DNA from: an uncultured Eubacteriales bacterium
GTDB lineage: Bacteria > Bacillota > Clostridia > Oscillospirales > Acutalibacteraceae
Direction of reading: 5' to 3'
NCBI GenBank assembly: GCA_905198155.1
Contig: CAJKBQ010000002.1
Location: forward strand, 80,919-144,918
Length of the DNA: 64,000 bases
Shown piece after piece: positions 8,216-16,429 of the stretch. The notes beneath the pieces were generated by a model. That model did not search any database. It was not told where the DNA came from and saw only the letters and a program-made list of their open reading frames with translations. Position 1 is the stretch's first letter. Every line of letters begins with the position of its first letter. Both the position numbers and the translations under genes were made by a program.

Positions 8216-8248
8216 AAGCGGGGACGCGTCTGCGTCCCCGCTTCTTTT
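8216..8248. terminator. Bidirectional terminator between fucosidase and SDR genes
   Basis: A perfect 12-bp stem (AAGCGGGGACGC / GCGTCCCCGCTT) with a 4-nt loop. CTTTT follows on the plus strand and AAAA-derived Ts on the minus strand, which suits the two converging genes. Confidence 0.85.
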
Positions 8249-9047
8249 ACGCCTGCTGCGCCCGTTTCAACTCGTTCAGAATCTGCGGGTACAGCTGTGC
8301 GCTCATCCCGCCGTCCACCGTCAGCTCGGTGCCGGTGACGTTTTTGGACTCGTCGCTCCCCAGGTACCACGCCGCGTTGGCAATATCGTCAAAATCCGAG
8401 ATATCGCCAATCGGCGTTAACGTCCCGTTGACGATCTGGCGGCTGCCCATCTGCACCCAGCGGGCGGTTTTGATCGTGCCGGGCAGCACCACGTTCGACC
8501 GGATGCCGTACGGCCCCAGGTCGATCGCGAACGCGCGGGACATCGCGTTGATCCCGCCTTTGGACGCGGAGTACGCGCTGCGGTTCGGGATGGCGCGGTA
8601 CGCGGTGTTGGAGCTGATGAACACAATCGCGCCCTTGTGCTGCGCGCGCATCCGGATTGCCGCCTGGCGCACGATCGTAAAGTTCCACACCAGGTTCGTT
8701 TCGAACACGCGCTGGAACTCCGCCACCGGCACGGTGAAAAAGTCCATCCCCTTTGCCGGGTCGGTGCCGAATCCCATATCGGCGGAGTTGAGCACCACGG
8801 TTTCCACAAAGCGATCCAGCCGGTCAATCTCGTTGAAAATTTCGATCACGCGGCCCTCGTCGCGGATGTCCAGCGCGAACCCGCGGGCGAACACGCCGAA
8901 TTCCGCCGCCACGGCTGCGGCCGCCGATGCGGCGCGGTCGCCGTCGCGGCTGGTGACAAATACATCGTATCCTTCGCGGGCAAACCGCCGGGCAATGGCC
9001 AGCCCGCTTCCGACGGTGCCGCCGGTGACAAATACTGCACGATTCAT
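8247..9047 (-). CDS. Short-chain dehydrogenase/reductase (SDR)
   Basis: 266 residues with the classical SDR pattern. The TGGTVGSGLAIA glycine-rich nucleotide loop is at the N-terminus, LNSADMG replaces the usual NNAG, the catalytic Ser lies in IVFISSNTAY, and YSASKGGI carries the catalytic Tyr-x-x-x-Lys. The C-terminus has the usual NVTGTELTVDGGMSAQ. Expected to oxidise a hydroxyl of a sugar or sugar acid with NAD(P). It is the last gene of the five-gene operon that starts at 13240 (GH39-like, IclR, lactonase-like, dehydratase-like), consistent with a non-phosphorylative sugar-acid route. Confidence 0.92.
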   Translation of the reverse strand: MNRAVFVTGGTVGSGLAIARRFAREGYDVFVTSRDGDRAASAAAAVAAEFGVFARGFALDIRDEGRVIEIFNEIDRLDRFVETVVLNSADMGFGTDPAKGMDFFTVPVAEFQRVFETNLVWNFTIVRQAAIRMRAQHKGAIVFISSNTAYRAIPNRSAYSASKGGINAMSRAFAIDLGPYGIRSNVVLPGTIKTARWVQMGSRQIVNGTLTPIGDISDFDDIANAAWYLGSDESKNVTGTELTVDGGMSAQLYPQILNELKRAQQA

Positions 9048-9095
9048 TAATAAATTCCCTCTTTCGATTATTTTAGACTATACAAACTGGAATAT

Positions 9096-10256
9096 TTAGA
9101 AGTAAAATTCCGTTTTGGCCGGGCGGATATCCGTCAGCGCGCCGGTGTAGTGCCGCAGCGTATGCGGCCGATACGGATGCGCCGCGCACGCCGTCTCATC
9201 GATCTCAATTCCGAGACCGGGTCGATCCGGAATCGCGATCCGGCCGTTTGCGTAGTGCAGCGACTCGTTCGTCACGTCTTTGCGCCATTCCACGTCGCTG
9301 TACATAATTTCCAGGATACAGAAGTTGGGGCACGTCGCCGCCAGTTGGAGCGTCGCGGCATTCGCGACCGGGCCGCTGGGGTTGTGCGGTGCAAACGGGA
9401 TGTAGTAGCTTTCGGCCGTCGCCGCGATTTTTTTCAGCTCCATAATCCCGCCCGCATGGCTAATGTCGGGCTGGATATAGTCGGCCGCGCGCGTCTCGAA
9501 CAATTCGCGGAACCCGGTGCGGCCATACAGCCGCTCGCCCGCCGCAATCGCCACCGGCGATTTATCGCGCACCGCGCGCAGCGCCGCCACGTTGTCCGGC
9601 GGCGTCGGCTCCTCGAAAAACATCGGCCGGAACGGTTCCAGCTCTTTCGCAATGCGGATCCCGGTCGGAACGTCGAACCGGCCATGGCCTTCGATCAGCA
9701 GATCGACCGCATCGCCCACTGCCTCGCGCACCGCCGCCACGCACCGGAGCGCCGTGTCCAGCTCGGCGTTGGAAATCTGCAAATAGCTTTTGCCGAACGG
9801 GTCCCACTTCATCGCCGTCACGCCGCGCTGCACGGCGATTTTCGCTTTTTCGGCGAATTGCTCCGGCGTTTTTGCGCCCGCAAACCAGCCGTTGACGTAG
9901 ATGCGCACGTCGTCGTGCACCTTGCCGCCCAGCAGCTGATACACCGGCACGCCCAAATGTTTGCCCAAAATATCCCACAGCGCCATTTCCACCGCCGACA
10001 GCGCGCTCATCAGCACCGCGCCGCCGCGCCAGTAGGCGTCGCGGTAAATCGCGTGGTAATGCCGCTCGATGTCCAGCGGATTCTGCCCGATCAAGTAATC
10101 CCGGATGTGGTCGAGCGCGCCGAGCAGCGCGTGTTCTTTGTATTCCAGCGTCGCTTCGCCCACGCCGGTCAGCCCTTCGTCGGTGTACACTTTGACGAAC
10201 ACCCAGTTTGTGCGGAAGCAATCCACCGGGAACGCCTTCAAATCTGTAATTTTCAC
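9096..10256 (-). CDS. Enolase-superfamily sugar-acid dehydratase (mandelate racemase/muconate lactonizing family)
   Basis: 386 residues. The N-terminal capping domain (1-120) precedes the barrel. Metal-site residues are visible at LLIEGHGRFD, MFFEEPTPPDN and IAAGERL, and the catalytic His at FAPHNPSGPVAN. The pattern is that of the galactonate/gluconate/mannonate dehydratase branch rather than racemases. Starts with GTG at 10256 behind AGAGGAG. Between the lactonase-like and SDR genes it would convert an aldonate to a 2-keto-3-deoxy acid. The exact acid substrate is unknown. Confidence 0.88.
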   Translation of the reverse strand: MKITDLKAFPVDCFRTNWVFVKVYTDEGLTGVGEATLEYKEHALLGALDHIRDYLIGQNPLDIERHYHAIYRDAYWRGGAVLMSALSAVEMALWDILGKHLGVPVYQLLGGKVHDDVRIYVNGWFAGAKTPEQFAEKAKIAVQRGVTAMKWDPFGKSYLQISNAELDTALRCVAAVREAVGDAVDLLIEGHGRFDVPTGIRIAKELEPFRPMFFEEPTPPDNVAALRAVRDKSPVAIAAGERLYGRTGFRELFETRAADYIQPDISHAGGIMELKKIAATAESYYIPFAPHNPSGPVANAATLQLAATCPNFCILEIMYSDVEWRKDVTNESLHYANGRIAIPDRPGLGIEIDETACAAHPYRPHTLRHYTGALTDIRPAKTEFYF

Positions 10257-10289
10257 GGAGTATTCTCCTCTCTGTAATGTGCCGCGCGC

Positions 10290-10982
10290 TTACAACGCAA
10301 TTTCTTTGAAAAATTCCGGTACCACTTTGCCCGCGCAGCAGAACGCGTCGGCCGTCAGATCGTCAAACAGTCCGATGTGCAGCGGCACCACTGCCCGCGC
10401 ACCCACTGCTGCCGCAAAATCGGCCGCATCGGTCATGTTCATATTGTTGCCCACGCCGTTCACCGGCAGGAATACTGCATCGATCGCCCCGCCCAGCGCA
10501 CGGACATCGGCCAGCACATCGGTATTATATAAGGTATCGCCGGTGACATACAGCCGCCGGTCGCCGTCTTCGATCAGCACGCCGATGGCTGCGGGGTCGC
10601 TGTGCGCCGCTTTGACCGCCGTCAGCCGGAACGGTCCCGCCGTCCAGCGGGTATGCCGTTCAAATTGAACGTAATTATGCGGCCCGCCGAACGCCCGCGC
10701 TTTGGTCCATGCCGTCCCCGGCGCCAGCACCGTCACCGGCTGCGTCCGGTTCAGGAATGCGCCGAGCGTTTCGGGGTCAGTGTGATCCAAATGGTCGTGC
10801 GTGCAGAGAATCGCGTCCGGCTGCATTGCCAGGAATTTGGGATCTACCGGTACGCGGCGGTGGCTGCGCGGATTGGCTTTGCCGCAGCTGTCCGACAAAT
10901 ACGGGTCGATCATCAGCCGGAACCCGTCCCGTTCCAGCAGCAGGCCGGCCTGCCCCAGCCAAGTAATATGCGTTTGTGCCAT
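10290..10982 (-). CDS. Metallo-beta-lactamase-fold hydrolase, UlaG-like lactonase
   Basis: 230 residues from ATG 10982, chosen for AGGAGG 8 nt upstream. The THDHLDHTD motif gives the HxHxDH metal site; GDTLYNTDV provides the bridging Asp, and ARAVVPLHIG a later His. Length and motif spacing are those of the UlaG group, which opens L-ascorbate-6-phosphate lactone, though many relatives act on other substrates. Placed before an aldonate dehydratase-like gene, a sugar-lactone hydrolase role is attractive but inferred. Confidence 0.8.
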   Translation of the reverse strand: MAQTHITWLGQAGLLLERDGFRLMIDPYLSDSCGKANPRSHRRVPVDPKFLAMQPDAILCTHDHLDHTDPETLGAFLNRTQPVTVLAPGTAWTKARAFGGPHNYVQFERHTRWTAGPFRLTAVKAAHSDPAAIGVLIEDGDRRLYVTGDTLYNTDVLADVRALGGAIDAVFLPVNGVGNNMNMTDAADFAAAVGARAVVPLHIGLFDDLTADAFCCAGKVVPEFFKEIAL

Positions 10983-11026
10983 GATTTGTTCCTCCTGTAT
11001 TTCACTCAATTTGTTTCATTATAATA

Positions 11027-11803
11027 TTATAATGGGCCGAATGTGCGCAGCTTTTCGCAAATCAGCGCTTTCTTTTCCGCCGTCAGCCGGAATTCCGGCA
11101 AATAGACGCCCACTGACCCGGCCAGACTGCCGTCCGCGTAGCACGCCGCCGCCGCAAAGCTGGCGACCCCGCCGTGGTACCGTTCCAGCACGCCCGCCGA
11201 CCGCACCCGCGCGATCTCGCCGTCGAGCTGCGCGCGGTTCACGATCCCGCCCCAGTACGACTTGGGGAAGCCGTGCCGCCGGAGCACCTGCGTCCGCTCC
11301 GCTTCGCTGCAATACGCCACCAGAATCCGCCCGGACGGGTACGCGTACAAGTTGTGGGCTTCCAGCATCGAGTAATCCACTTTGATGATGTCGCGCGTTT
11401 GCAGGTTGAGGAAGCAAATCCGTTCGCCGCCGCTCAGCACATAAAACGATACCGATTCGCCTGTCTCGTCGCACAGCGCCTGGAGCCGTGCATTCAGGTT
11501 CCGGCCCAGATTCGGCCGCAGCCGCAGCCGGTTCAGCGCGCCGATTTGTTCGCACCGCTTGCCCGTGCGGTACCGCGCGTGCGCATCCTGCTCCACATAG
11601 CCGCACGCAATCATCGTTTTTAATATGCCGCGCAGCGTGGCGGGCTTTTGATTCAGCCGCGCCGCCAGCTCTGCCAGCCGCAGTCCGCAGCGGTTCGGAT
11701 CCTCAAACACCAGTACATCCAGCACGTCCAGCGCCTTTTGCACTGCCGCAATCGGCCGGTCGGATGACGGCTTGGGCGCCGCCGGAGAAAAATCCGCCGT
11801 CAT
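11027..11803 (-). CDS. IclR family transcriptional regulator
   Basis: 258 residues. A winged HTH (about 15-80, AVQKALDVLDVLVF, LAELAARLNQKPATLRGILKTM, GYVEQD) is followed by the IclR ligand domain (about 100-255, ICFLNLQTRDIIKVDY, ADGSLAGSVGVYLPEF). It is embedded as the second gene of the 13240-8247 operon. The operon promoter carries two 15-bp palindromes of IclR-operator style, so autoregulation by this protein is the simplest model. The inducer is probably a sugar acid made by the operon. Confidence 0.93.
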   Translation of the reverse strand: MTADFSPAAPKPSSDRPIAAVQKALDVLDVLVFEDPNRCGLRLAELAARLNQKPATLRGILKTMIACGYVEQDAHARYRTGKRCEQIGALNRLRLRPNLGRNLNARLQALCDETGESVSFYVLSGGERICFLNLQTRDIIKVDYSMLEAHNLYAYPSGRILVAYCSEAERTQVLRRHGFPKSYWGGIVNRAQLDGEIARVRSAGVLERYHGGVASFAAAACYADGSLAGSVGVYLPEFRLTAEKKALICEKLRTFGPL

Positions 11804-11815
11804 GCGGTGCCTCCT

Positions 11816-13240
11816 TTACGCCGAAACATCCGCGAACGCGCCGAACGTCAGCAGCATCGGGAAGTCCGTCACCGGCAGCCCGCGCAGCGTCACTTCGCCG
11901 CCGCTCTGCGAGATCAGCGCGTCCGGAATCGCATACACGTCGCCGCGCAGCAGGTCGATCAGCCGGATTTCGCCGGGCAAATGCGTCGCGCGGAAGCTGA
12001 CGGTCGATTCCAAATCCGTCGTCAGCAGGTCGGTCGGCGCCCAATACGCCAGCGCCGCGCTGCCGTTCGGGCGGCGGAAGCCGTGCAGCGCCACCGCGCC
12101 GTCGAAGTCGTGCCCCAGCATCCGGCGCGACGGCTCCACCAGCCGCAGAATCGGCAGATCGACGCATTCCGGCGATTCGGCAAAGGCGGCGCACGCGTTT
12201 TGGTACGCGTAATACGCCGGTTTGGGCCGGTAGCCCCCGGACGCATAGCCCGTTTCGTCGAATTCCGTCTCCAGCAAGCCAAAGTACCCGTAATCCATGC
12301 GGGATTTCACGTCGTCGTTTCTGCCGCCCAGCGCTTCGGCCATATCGACGCACGAAAAATACGACGTCAGCTCCACCCCCAGCGTCAGATCCAGCACCGC
12401 ATGACGGATGCACTGCTTGGCCTGGCGCAGCGGCGTCCACGCGGCGCCCGCCAGTGCGCCGTGGCCGTCGCTGCGCGACTGGGATCCGGTTTCGCCCTGC
12501 ATGATGCGGATTTTGGGATTGTACGACTGTGCCAGCGCCCGCAGCGCCCGCACCGGTTCCACGGTGGACAGCTCGTCCGGATGGTACGAATGGTACGACA
12601 GCACGTCGATCGCCTCCGCCATGCCGGTCGCCAGCGCAGTGTCTGCGTATTCCAGCGTACGATTCGTCGCGAACATACACACCACGCCGCCGATCACCGT
12701 CGCTTCCGGCTGCGCCGCGCGAATGGCGGCCGCCGTATCGGCGCAGAACCGGCCGTATTCCGCCGCATTGGCGCCATGCTTCCAGCACCCGTTGCTGTCC
12801 GGTTCGTTCCAGATCTCCCAGTGATCGACCCGGTCCCGGAAATGCGCGACGGTCGCTTTCACATACGCTGCCCACCCGCGCCGCTGATCGTCGGTGAAAA
12901 TCGGCGGCACGCCTACCGCACCGAATATGTTCTTCGCTTCGGGGTTGTACAAATCGTTGCCGTAGCACAGGCAAATCCATGGCTGCATCCCGTGCGCGAT
13001 TAACGTATCGACGATTTCGTCCAGCCATGCAAAATCGTACACACCGCGCGTGCGCTCGGTGCGCTGCCAGCCGGACTGCAGCCGCGCCCATTTTGCGCCG
13101 ATGGCGCCCAGTTTGTCGTATGCGCGCGTTGGGTCAAACACGGCGCGGTCGAGCTTTTCGAACCCGATCCCCAGCCGGGACGATCCGATCTCCGCCGCCG
13201 ATTTCGGGACGAGGTGCCCGATTTTCTGCAACTGTTCCAT
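11816..13240 (-). CDS. Clan GH-A glycoside hydrolase, GH39-like (xylosidase/iduronidase type)
   Basis: 474 residues from ATG 13240, which has GAGGAG 8 nt upstream; the ATG at 13270 falls inside the operator. WEIWNEPD places the acid/base Glu near residue 146, and RIMQGETGSQ the nucleophile near 250, at the ends of strands 4 and 7 as in clan A. A C-terminal beta domain follows (about 390-474). No signal peptide. First gene of the IclR-regulated operon, so its product, possibly a uronic or aldonic residue, should feed the lactonase-dehydratase-SDR steps. The family could also be a GH5/GH30 relative. Confidence 0.8.
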   Translation of the reverse strand: MEQLQKIGHLVPKSAAEIGSSRLGIGFEKLDRAVFDPTRAYDKLGAIGAKWARLQSGWQRTERTRGVYDFAWLDEIVDTLIAHGMQPWICLCYGNDLYNPEAKNIFGAVGVPPIFTDDQRRGWAAYVKATVAHFRDRVDHWEIWNEPDSNGCWKHGANAAEYGRFCADTAAAIRAAQPEATVIGGVVCMFATNRTLEYADTALATGMAEAIDVLSYHSYHPDELSTVEPVRALRALAQSYNPKIRIMQGETGSQSRSDGHGALAGAAWTPLRQAKQCIRHAVLDLTLGVELTSYFSCVDMAEALGGRNDDVKSRMDYGYFGLLETEFDETGYASGGYRPKPAYYAYQNACAAFAESPECVDLPILRLVEPSRRMLGHDFDGAVALHGFRRPNGSAALAYWAPTDLLTTDLESTVSFRATHLPGEIRLIDLLRGDVYAIPDALISQSGGEVTLRGLPVTDFPMLLTFGAFADVSA

Positions 13241-13262
13241 TGATTCTGCTCCTCTCCATTGG

Positions 13263-13277
13263 TTCGGCAATGCCGAA
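13263..13277. promoter_or_regulatory. Candidate IclR operator, proximal
   Basis: TTCGGCAATGCCGAA is a perfect palindrome about a central base, placed roughly +17 to +31 from the predicted start of the GH39-iclR operon. Confidence 0.7.
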
Positions 13278-13300
13278 TTTTGTTCTGCGGAACTACTTGT

Positions 13301-13329
13301 ATTATAGCGGGCGGTTTGCGCGATGTCAA
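13301..13329 (-). promoter_or_regulatory. Promoter of the GH39-iclR operon
   Basis: Minus strand consensus TTGACA (13324-13329), 17 bp, TATAAT (13301-13306). Confidence 0.88.
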
Positions 13330-13367
13330 GCGGAATTCGCCGCCTGCACCGGGATTATTTTTGTTTG

Positions 13368-13382
13368 TTCGGCAATGTCGAA
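13368..13382. promoter_or_regulatory. Candidate IclR operator, distal
   Basis: TTCGGCAATGTCGAA differs from the proximal operator at one base. Its centre is 105 bp away, about ten helical turns, on the other side of the promoter. Confidence 0.65.
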
Positions 13383-13460
13383 TTTCATGCGCACGCGCCG
13401 GTCAAACGACAAAAATGCAGCCCCGTTTTGTTGGGGCTGCGTTTGGAATCGGATGATAAT

Positions 13461-15308
13461 TCAGCGCGGCAGATAAGGGAATTCGGTCAGCCGCAAATTG
13501 GTGTGGCCATACGGCGCCAGGCGAACCAACTGCGGCGCGCCCACCGGCGTCCGCGACGCCGGCTGCGGATCGCAGTGCCCGTGGTGGAATCCCCACGGAA
13601 TCTCCGCCATCTGCGCCGTCAGGCAAATCGGCGGGACGGCGTTGCCGAACCCGGACGCAAAATCGTGCGTTTCCACATCAAATTGATCGCCAACCAGCGC
13701 GTACGCCCATTTCGACTGCGGGTAGATGTAGAAGTCGCAATACGGAAACTTGTGTGCATACCCGCGGGCATACATCGTATTGTTTTCCACCGGCTCCCAC
13801 TTTTCGTCGATTGCGACGGCATACACCAGCGGCCCGCGCCGCACGCAGACCAAATCGTTGGGGCGCGGCACAATGTGCGCGTCAAACCGCAGCCGGATCT
13901 GTACGGTCGTGGTTCCCGTCCACACCCGGTCAATCCGCACGAATGCCCCGGCCGCTGCCGGCTGACCGTCTACCCAGGCGCCGTCGGCGCACGACGGAAT
14001 CCGGACGGACAGCACGAACCGCACCGGCGCATCCGCCGTAACCCGGTAAACGAGCGTATCACGGAACGGGTATCCGGTTTCCAGCGTGCAGGACACCGGC
14101 ACGCCGTCCCATACAGTACGCAGTTCAGCCGGTACCAGCGCGCACGATGCGATTCCGTCGCGCGTTTTCGCGAATGCGGACAGCGCCAGCTTCGGCCACC
14201 CCTGCCCAAAATTCGCGGTACAGCACCCGAACTCCGGTTCCACCCCGAACGTGTGCGCCAAATACTGATTGGTGCGGAACGGCTGCTTCGACATGGGGAA
14301 CGCCGCGACCTGGTTGGCCATTTGGTCATACTGATGCGTCCACATATCGGGGCTGATCGCCGCCGGGAGCGCGTTAAACGCCAGATTTTCCAGCCGATCC
14401 AGCCATTGCGCGCCGCCGGTGACAGCAAACAGCCATTCGTACGAATACATCGCCTCTACCACGCCGCACAGCTCCGTCCCGTTGATCGGCAGCGTGCCGG
14501 ACAGCGTTTCGTCTCCGTTGAAATGGCCGGTCGCCGTGCCGTGATGCGCTGCCAAATACGCCAGCGCCGCTTCGGTGTGCGGTGTGGGCGGCTCGTCCGT
14601 CATCAGCGACACCAGCGCCTCCGCTTTCAGCATCATTGCAACATTGACCACATGAGATTCGTAATTCCATCCATCCCGGCCCCAGGTCTGCGTGCAGTCG
14701 TCGATAAAGTCCAAAAACCGGTTCCAGTCAAACCCTTGCAGCTGCAGCTTGCGCGCCAGCGCCAGCAGCCACGCCTCGTGCGTCCGGCGGTACAGCCAGA
14801 AAATCGGGATCAGGCATTCGAACCAGCGTGCCGCGCCCCAGTTTTTCAGCGTATGCGTGTTCAAATGCGTGCTCAGGTTCCGGAGCGCCCGGGACACGGC
14901 GTCCGGAATCCGGTCGTCCCCGGAGCAGTCCGCATACACCGTCAGCACCTTCAAAATCAGGAACGCCGCCCACAGGTCATACTCGGCGCGTTCGCTGTCG
15001 CTGCACGGGCAGATCCATCCGTCCGGCTGCTGGCGCGCCAAAATCGCATCAATATACCGCCTGCCGCGGCAAATCATGTCAGCATCGTCCAGCAAATAGG
15101 CCAGCGGGATAAAGCCGTCCAGCCAATACGGAACGCGCTCCCACCCCTCGGCGCTGCCGCCGATCCATGCGCTGTCCTTTACGTCGGGCCAAATGCGATC
15201 TAGGTTGCCGTTCAGCCCGTCCGCCTGCAGCTTCAACTGCGCGCGCAGCCACCCCTGCGGGCGAACTTCCTGAACCCCGTAAAATTGATATTGCAAATCT
15301 TTTAACAT
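13461..15308 (-). CDS. Beta-L-arabinofuranosidase-like glycoside hydrolase (GH127/DUF1680)
   Basis: 615 residues from ATG 15308, with GGAGG 8 nt upstream. The alpha/alpha barrel begins with the family opening VRPQGWLRAQL. Residues near 267 (GDETLSG), Glu279-x-Cys281 (TELCGVV) and Cys362-Cys363 (GCCTANFGQGWPKL) match the acid, zinc-site and nucleophile Cys pattern known for the Bifidobacterium enzyme HypBA1. C-terminal beta domains follow. No signal peptide. It is divergent from an AraC gene with interlocking promoters. Substrate could be beta-L-arabinofuranosides or another sugar handled by the wider GH127/146 group. Confidence 0.87.
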   Translation of the reverse strand: MLKDLQYQFYGVQEVRPQGWLRAQLKLQADGLNGNLDRIWPDVKDSAWIGGSAEGWERVPYWLDGFIPLAYLLDDADMICRGRRYIDAILARQQPDGWICPCSDSERAEYDLWAAFLILKVLTVYADCSGDDRIPDAVSRALRNLSTHLNTHTLKNWGAARWFECLIPIFWLYRRTHEAWLLALARKLQLQGFDWNRFLDFIDDCTQTWGRDGWNYESHVVNVAMMLKAEALVSLMTDEPPTPHTEAALAYLAAHHGTATGHFNGDETLSGTLPINGTELCGVVEAMYSYEWLFAVTGGAQWLDRLENLAFNALPAAISPDMWTHQYDQMANQVAAFPMSKQPFRTNQYLAHTFGVEPEFGCCTANFGQGWPKLALSAFAKTRDGIASCALVPAELRTVWDGVPVSCTLETGYPFRDTLVYRVTADAPVRFVLSVRIPSCADGAWVDGQPAAAGAFVRIDRVWTGTTTVQIRLRFDAHIVPRPNDLVCVRRGPLVYAVAIDEKWEPVENNTMYARGYAHKFPYCDFYIYPQSKWAYALVGDQFDVETHDFASGFGNAVPPICLTAQMAEIPWGFHHGHCDPQPASRTPVGAPQLVRLAPYGHTNLRLTEFPYLPR

Positions 15309-15327
15309 CTCATGATCCTCCGTTCGG

Positions 15328-15356
15328 TTGATTTTTCTCATATTATACAGTATAAT
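15328..15356 (+). promoter_or_regulatory. Promoter of AraC gene 15424
   Basis: TTGATT (15328-15333), 17 bp, TATAAT (15351-15356), interleaved with the opposing promoter. Confidence 0.65.
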
Positions 15357-15370
15357 AAAGCATATTGCAA
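15342..15370 (-). promoter_or_regulatory. Promoter of the GH127-like gene
   Basis: Minus strand TTGCAA (15365-15370), 17 bp, TATAAT (15342-15347). Confidence 0.65.
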
Positions 15371-15423
15371 TTTCAATTTCTGATTAGATCATTGCATTTA
15401 TTGATCGGAGGCACTGAACATCC

Positions 15424-16221
15424 ATGAATTATCTCACAGCCCCGCATCCGCTGCAAATCATCGGATGCGCCATGCGCCGATTCCGCCCGGGTGAACGGCA
15501 CATCACGCGCATTTGTCCCGACCACGTGCTGATCCTGATGCTGGGCGGCGTGCTGCGTTTCACCGAAAACGGGCAGCCGTTCGCGCTGACGCCCGGCGAA
15601 TACTACATCCAGCAAATGGGACTGCCGCAGTCCGGGCCGGAGGTCAGCGATTCGCCCGTGTATTTCTATATCCATTTCCGCGGGATGACATTTGACACGC
15701 AGCCGGACAGTGCGCAGCCGCAGCTGCCGATTCGCGGCCGGTTCGCGACCGATGAAATCCGCCCGCTCGTTCACCGGTTTTCCCGGCTGTACCTGTCGCC
15801 GGCACGCAACGAATTCGCGCTGGCGGGGCTGTTTTTCGACATTCTGGGCTGCCTGAACCCGCAGCGGCCCGCCGACGATGCGCAGTTGCTGAAATCGGTC
15901 GAATCCTACATTCTGGCACATTTTCAGGATCCTGCATTTTCGCTGCAAGCGCTGGCGCGCCGGTTTGCATTCAGCGAAGCGCACCTGATCCGCCAGTTCC
16001 GCGCGCAGTTCCGCAAAACACCATACCGCTTTGTCACCGAGCTGCGAATCGACTACGCCAAACAGCTGCTGATTTCCACCAACCGCACGGTCGGCAGCAT
16101 CGCCGCAAGCTGCGGATATTCGGACTATTCCGTCTTTTACAAGCGCTTTCTCCGCGAAACCGGGAAAGGGCCGGCCGCGTGGCGGCAGGGAGCGACGGGG
16201 GCGGACGAAAACAAAAAATAA
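15424..16221 (+). CDS. AraC family transcriptional regulator
   Basis: 265 residues; GGAGG lies 12 nt before the ATG. The cupin half contains LTPGEYYIQQMGLPQSGPE. The C-terminal HTH has ALARRFAFSEAHLIRQFRAQF and AASCGYSDYSVFYKRFLRETG. It is divergent from the GH127-like gene and followed by the solute-binding protein gene. The promoter of that gene carries two TT(G/A)TGGAAGA repeats 20 bp apart just before its -35, so this regulator probably activates uptake and perhaps also hydrolysis. Confidence 0.93.
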   Translation: MNYLTAPHPLQIIGCAMRRFRPGERHITRICPDHVLILMLGGVLRFTENGQPFALTPGEYYIQQMGLPQSGPEVSDSPVYFYIHFRGMTFDTQPDSAQPQLPIRGRFATDEIRPLVHRFSRLYLSPARNEFALAGLFFDILGCLNPQRPADDAQLLKSVESYILAHFQDPAFSLQALARRFAFSEAHLIRQFRAQFRKTPYRFVTELRIDYAKQLLISTNRTVGSIAASCGYSDYSVFYKRFLRETGKGPAAWRQGATGADENKK

Positions 16222-16246
16222 GCGCATCCAACCGTCTTCCCGCCCC

Positions 16247-16313
16247 TTGTGGAAGAAAGTGCACCATTATGGAAGATTTTAGGGTTTACAAATTGATCTT
16301 GTTGTGTTAGAAT
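16247..16313 (+). promoter_or_regulatory. Promoter and AraC-type repeats of the solute-binding protein gene
   Basis: TTGTGGAAGA (16247-16256) and TTATGGAAGA (16267-16276) are followed by TTTACA (16285-16290), 17 bp and TAGAAT (16308-16313). Confidence 0.65.
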
Positions 16314-16329
16314 CTATTTAACGAGCAAA

Positions 16330-16391
16330 GCCCACAGAAAGCTATTCTCCGGATTGCAGTCCGGCCGGGGCAATCGGAGAATGCGGTGGGC
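16330..16391 (+). other. Structured 5' leader hairpin before the solute-binding protein gene
   Basis: Nested complementary blocks form one long hairpin. GCCCAC (16330) pairs with GTGGGC (16386). ATTCTCCGGATTGC (from 16343) pairs with GCAATCGGAGAAT, leaving one bulged base. A CCGGCCGG tip closes it. No T-run follows, so it is not an ordinary terminator; a stabiliser or cis-regulatory RNA is possible. Confidence 0.6.
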
Positions 16392-16429
16392 ATCGTTACA
16401 CTTTTACATTCAGAAAGGAAAGTCATTTT

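Noticed and set aside
13323..15203. 626-codon plus-strand frame over the GH127-like gene
   Set aside because: Arg/Pro/Gln-rich shadow. The minus strand has the catalytic Cys and Glu pattern and a good start.
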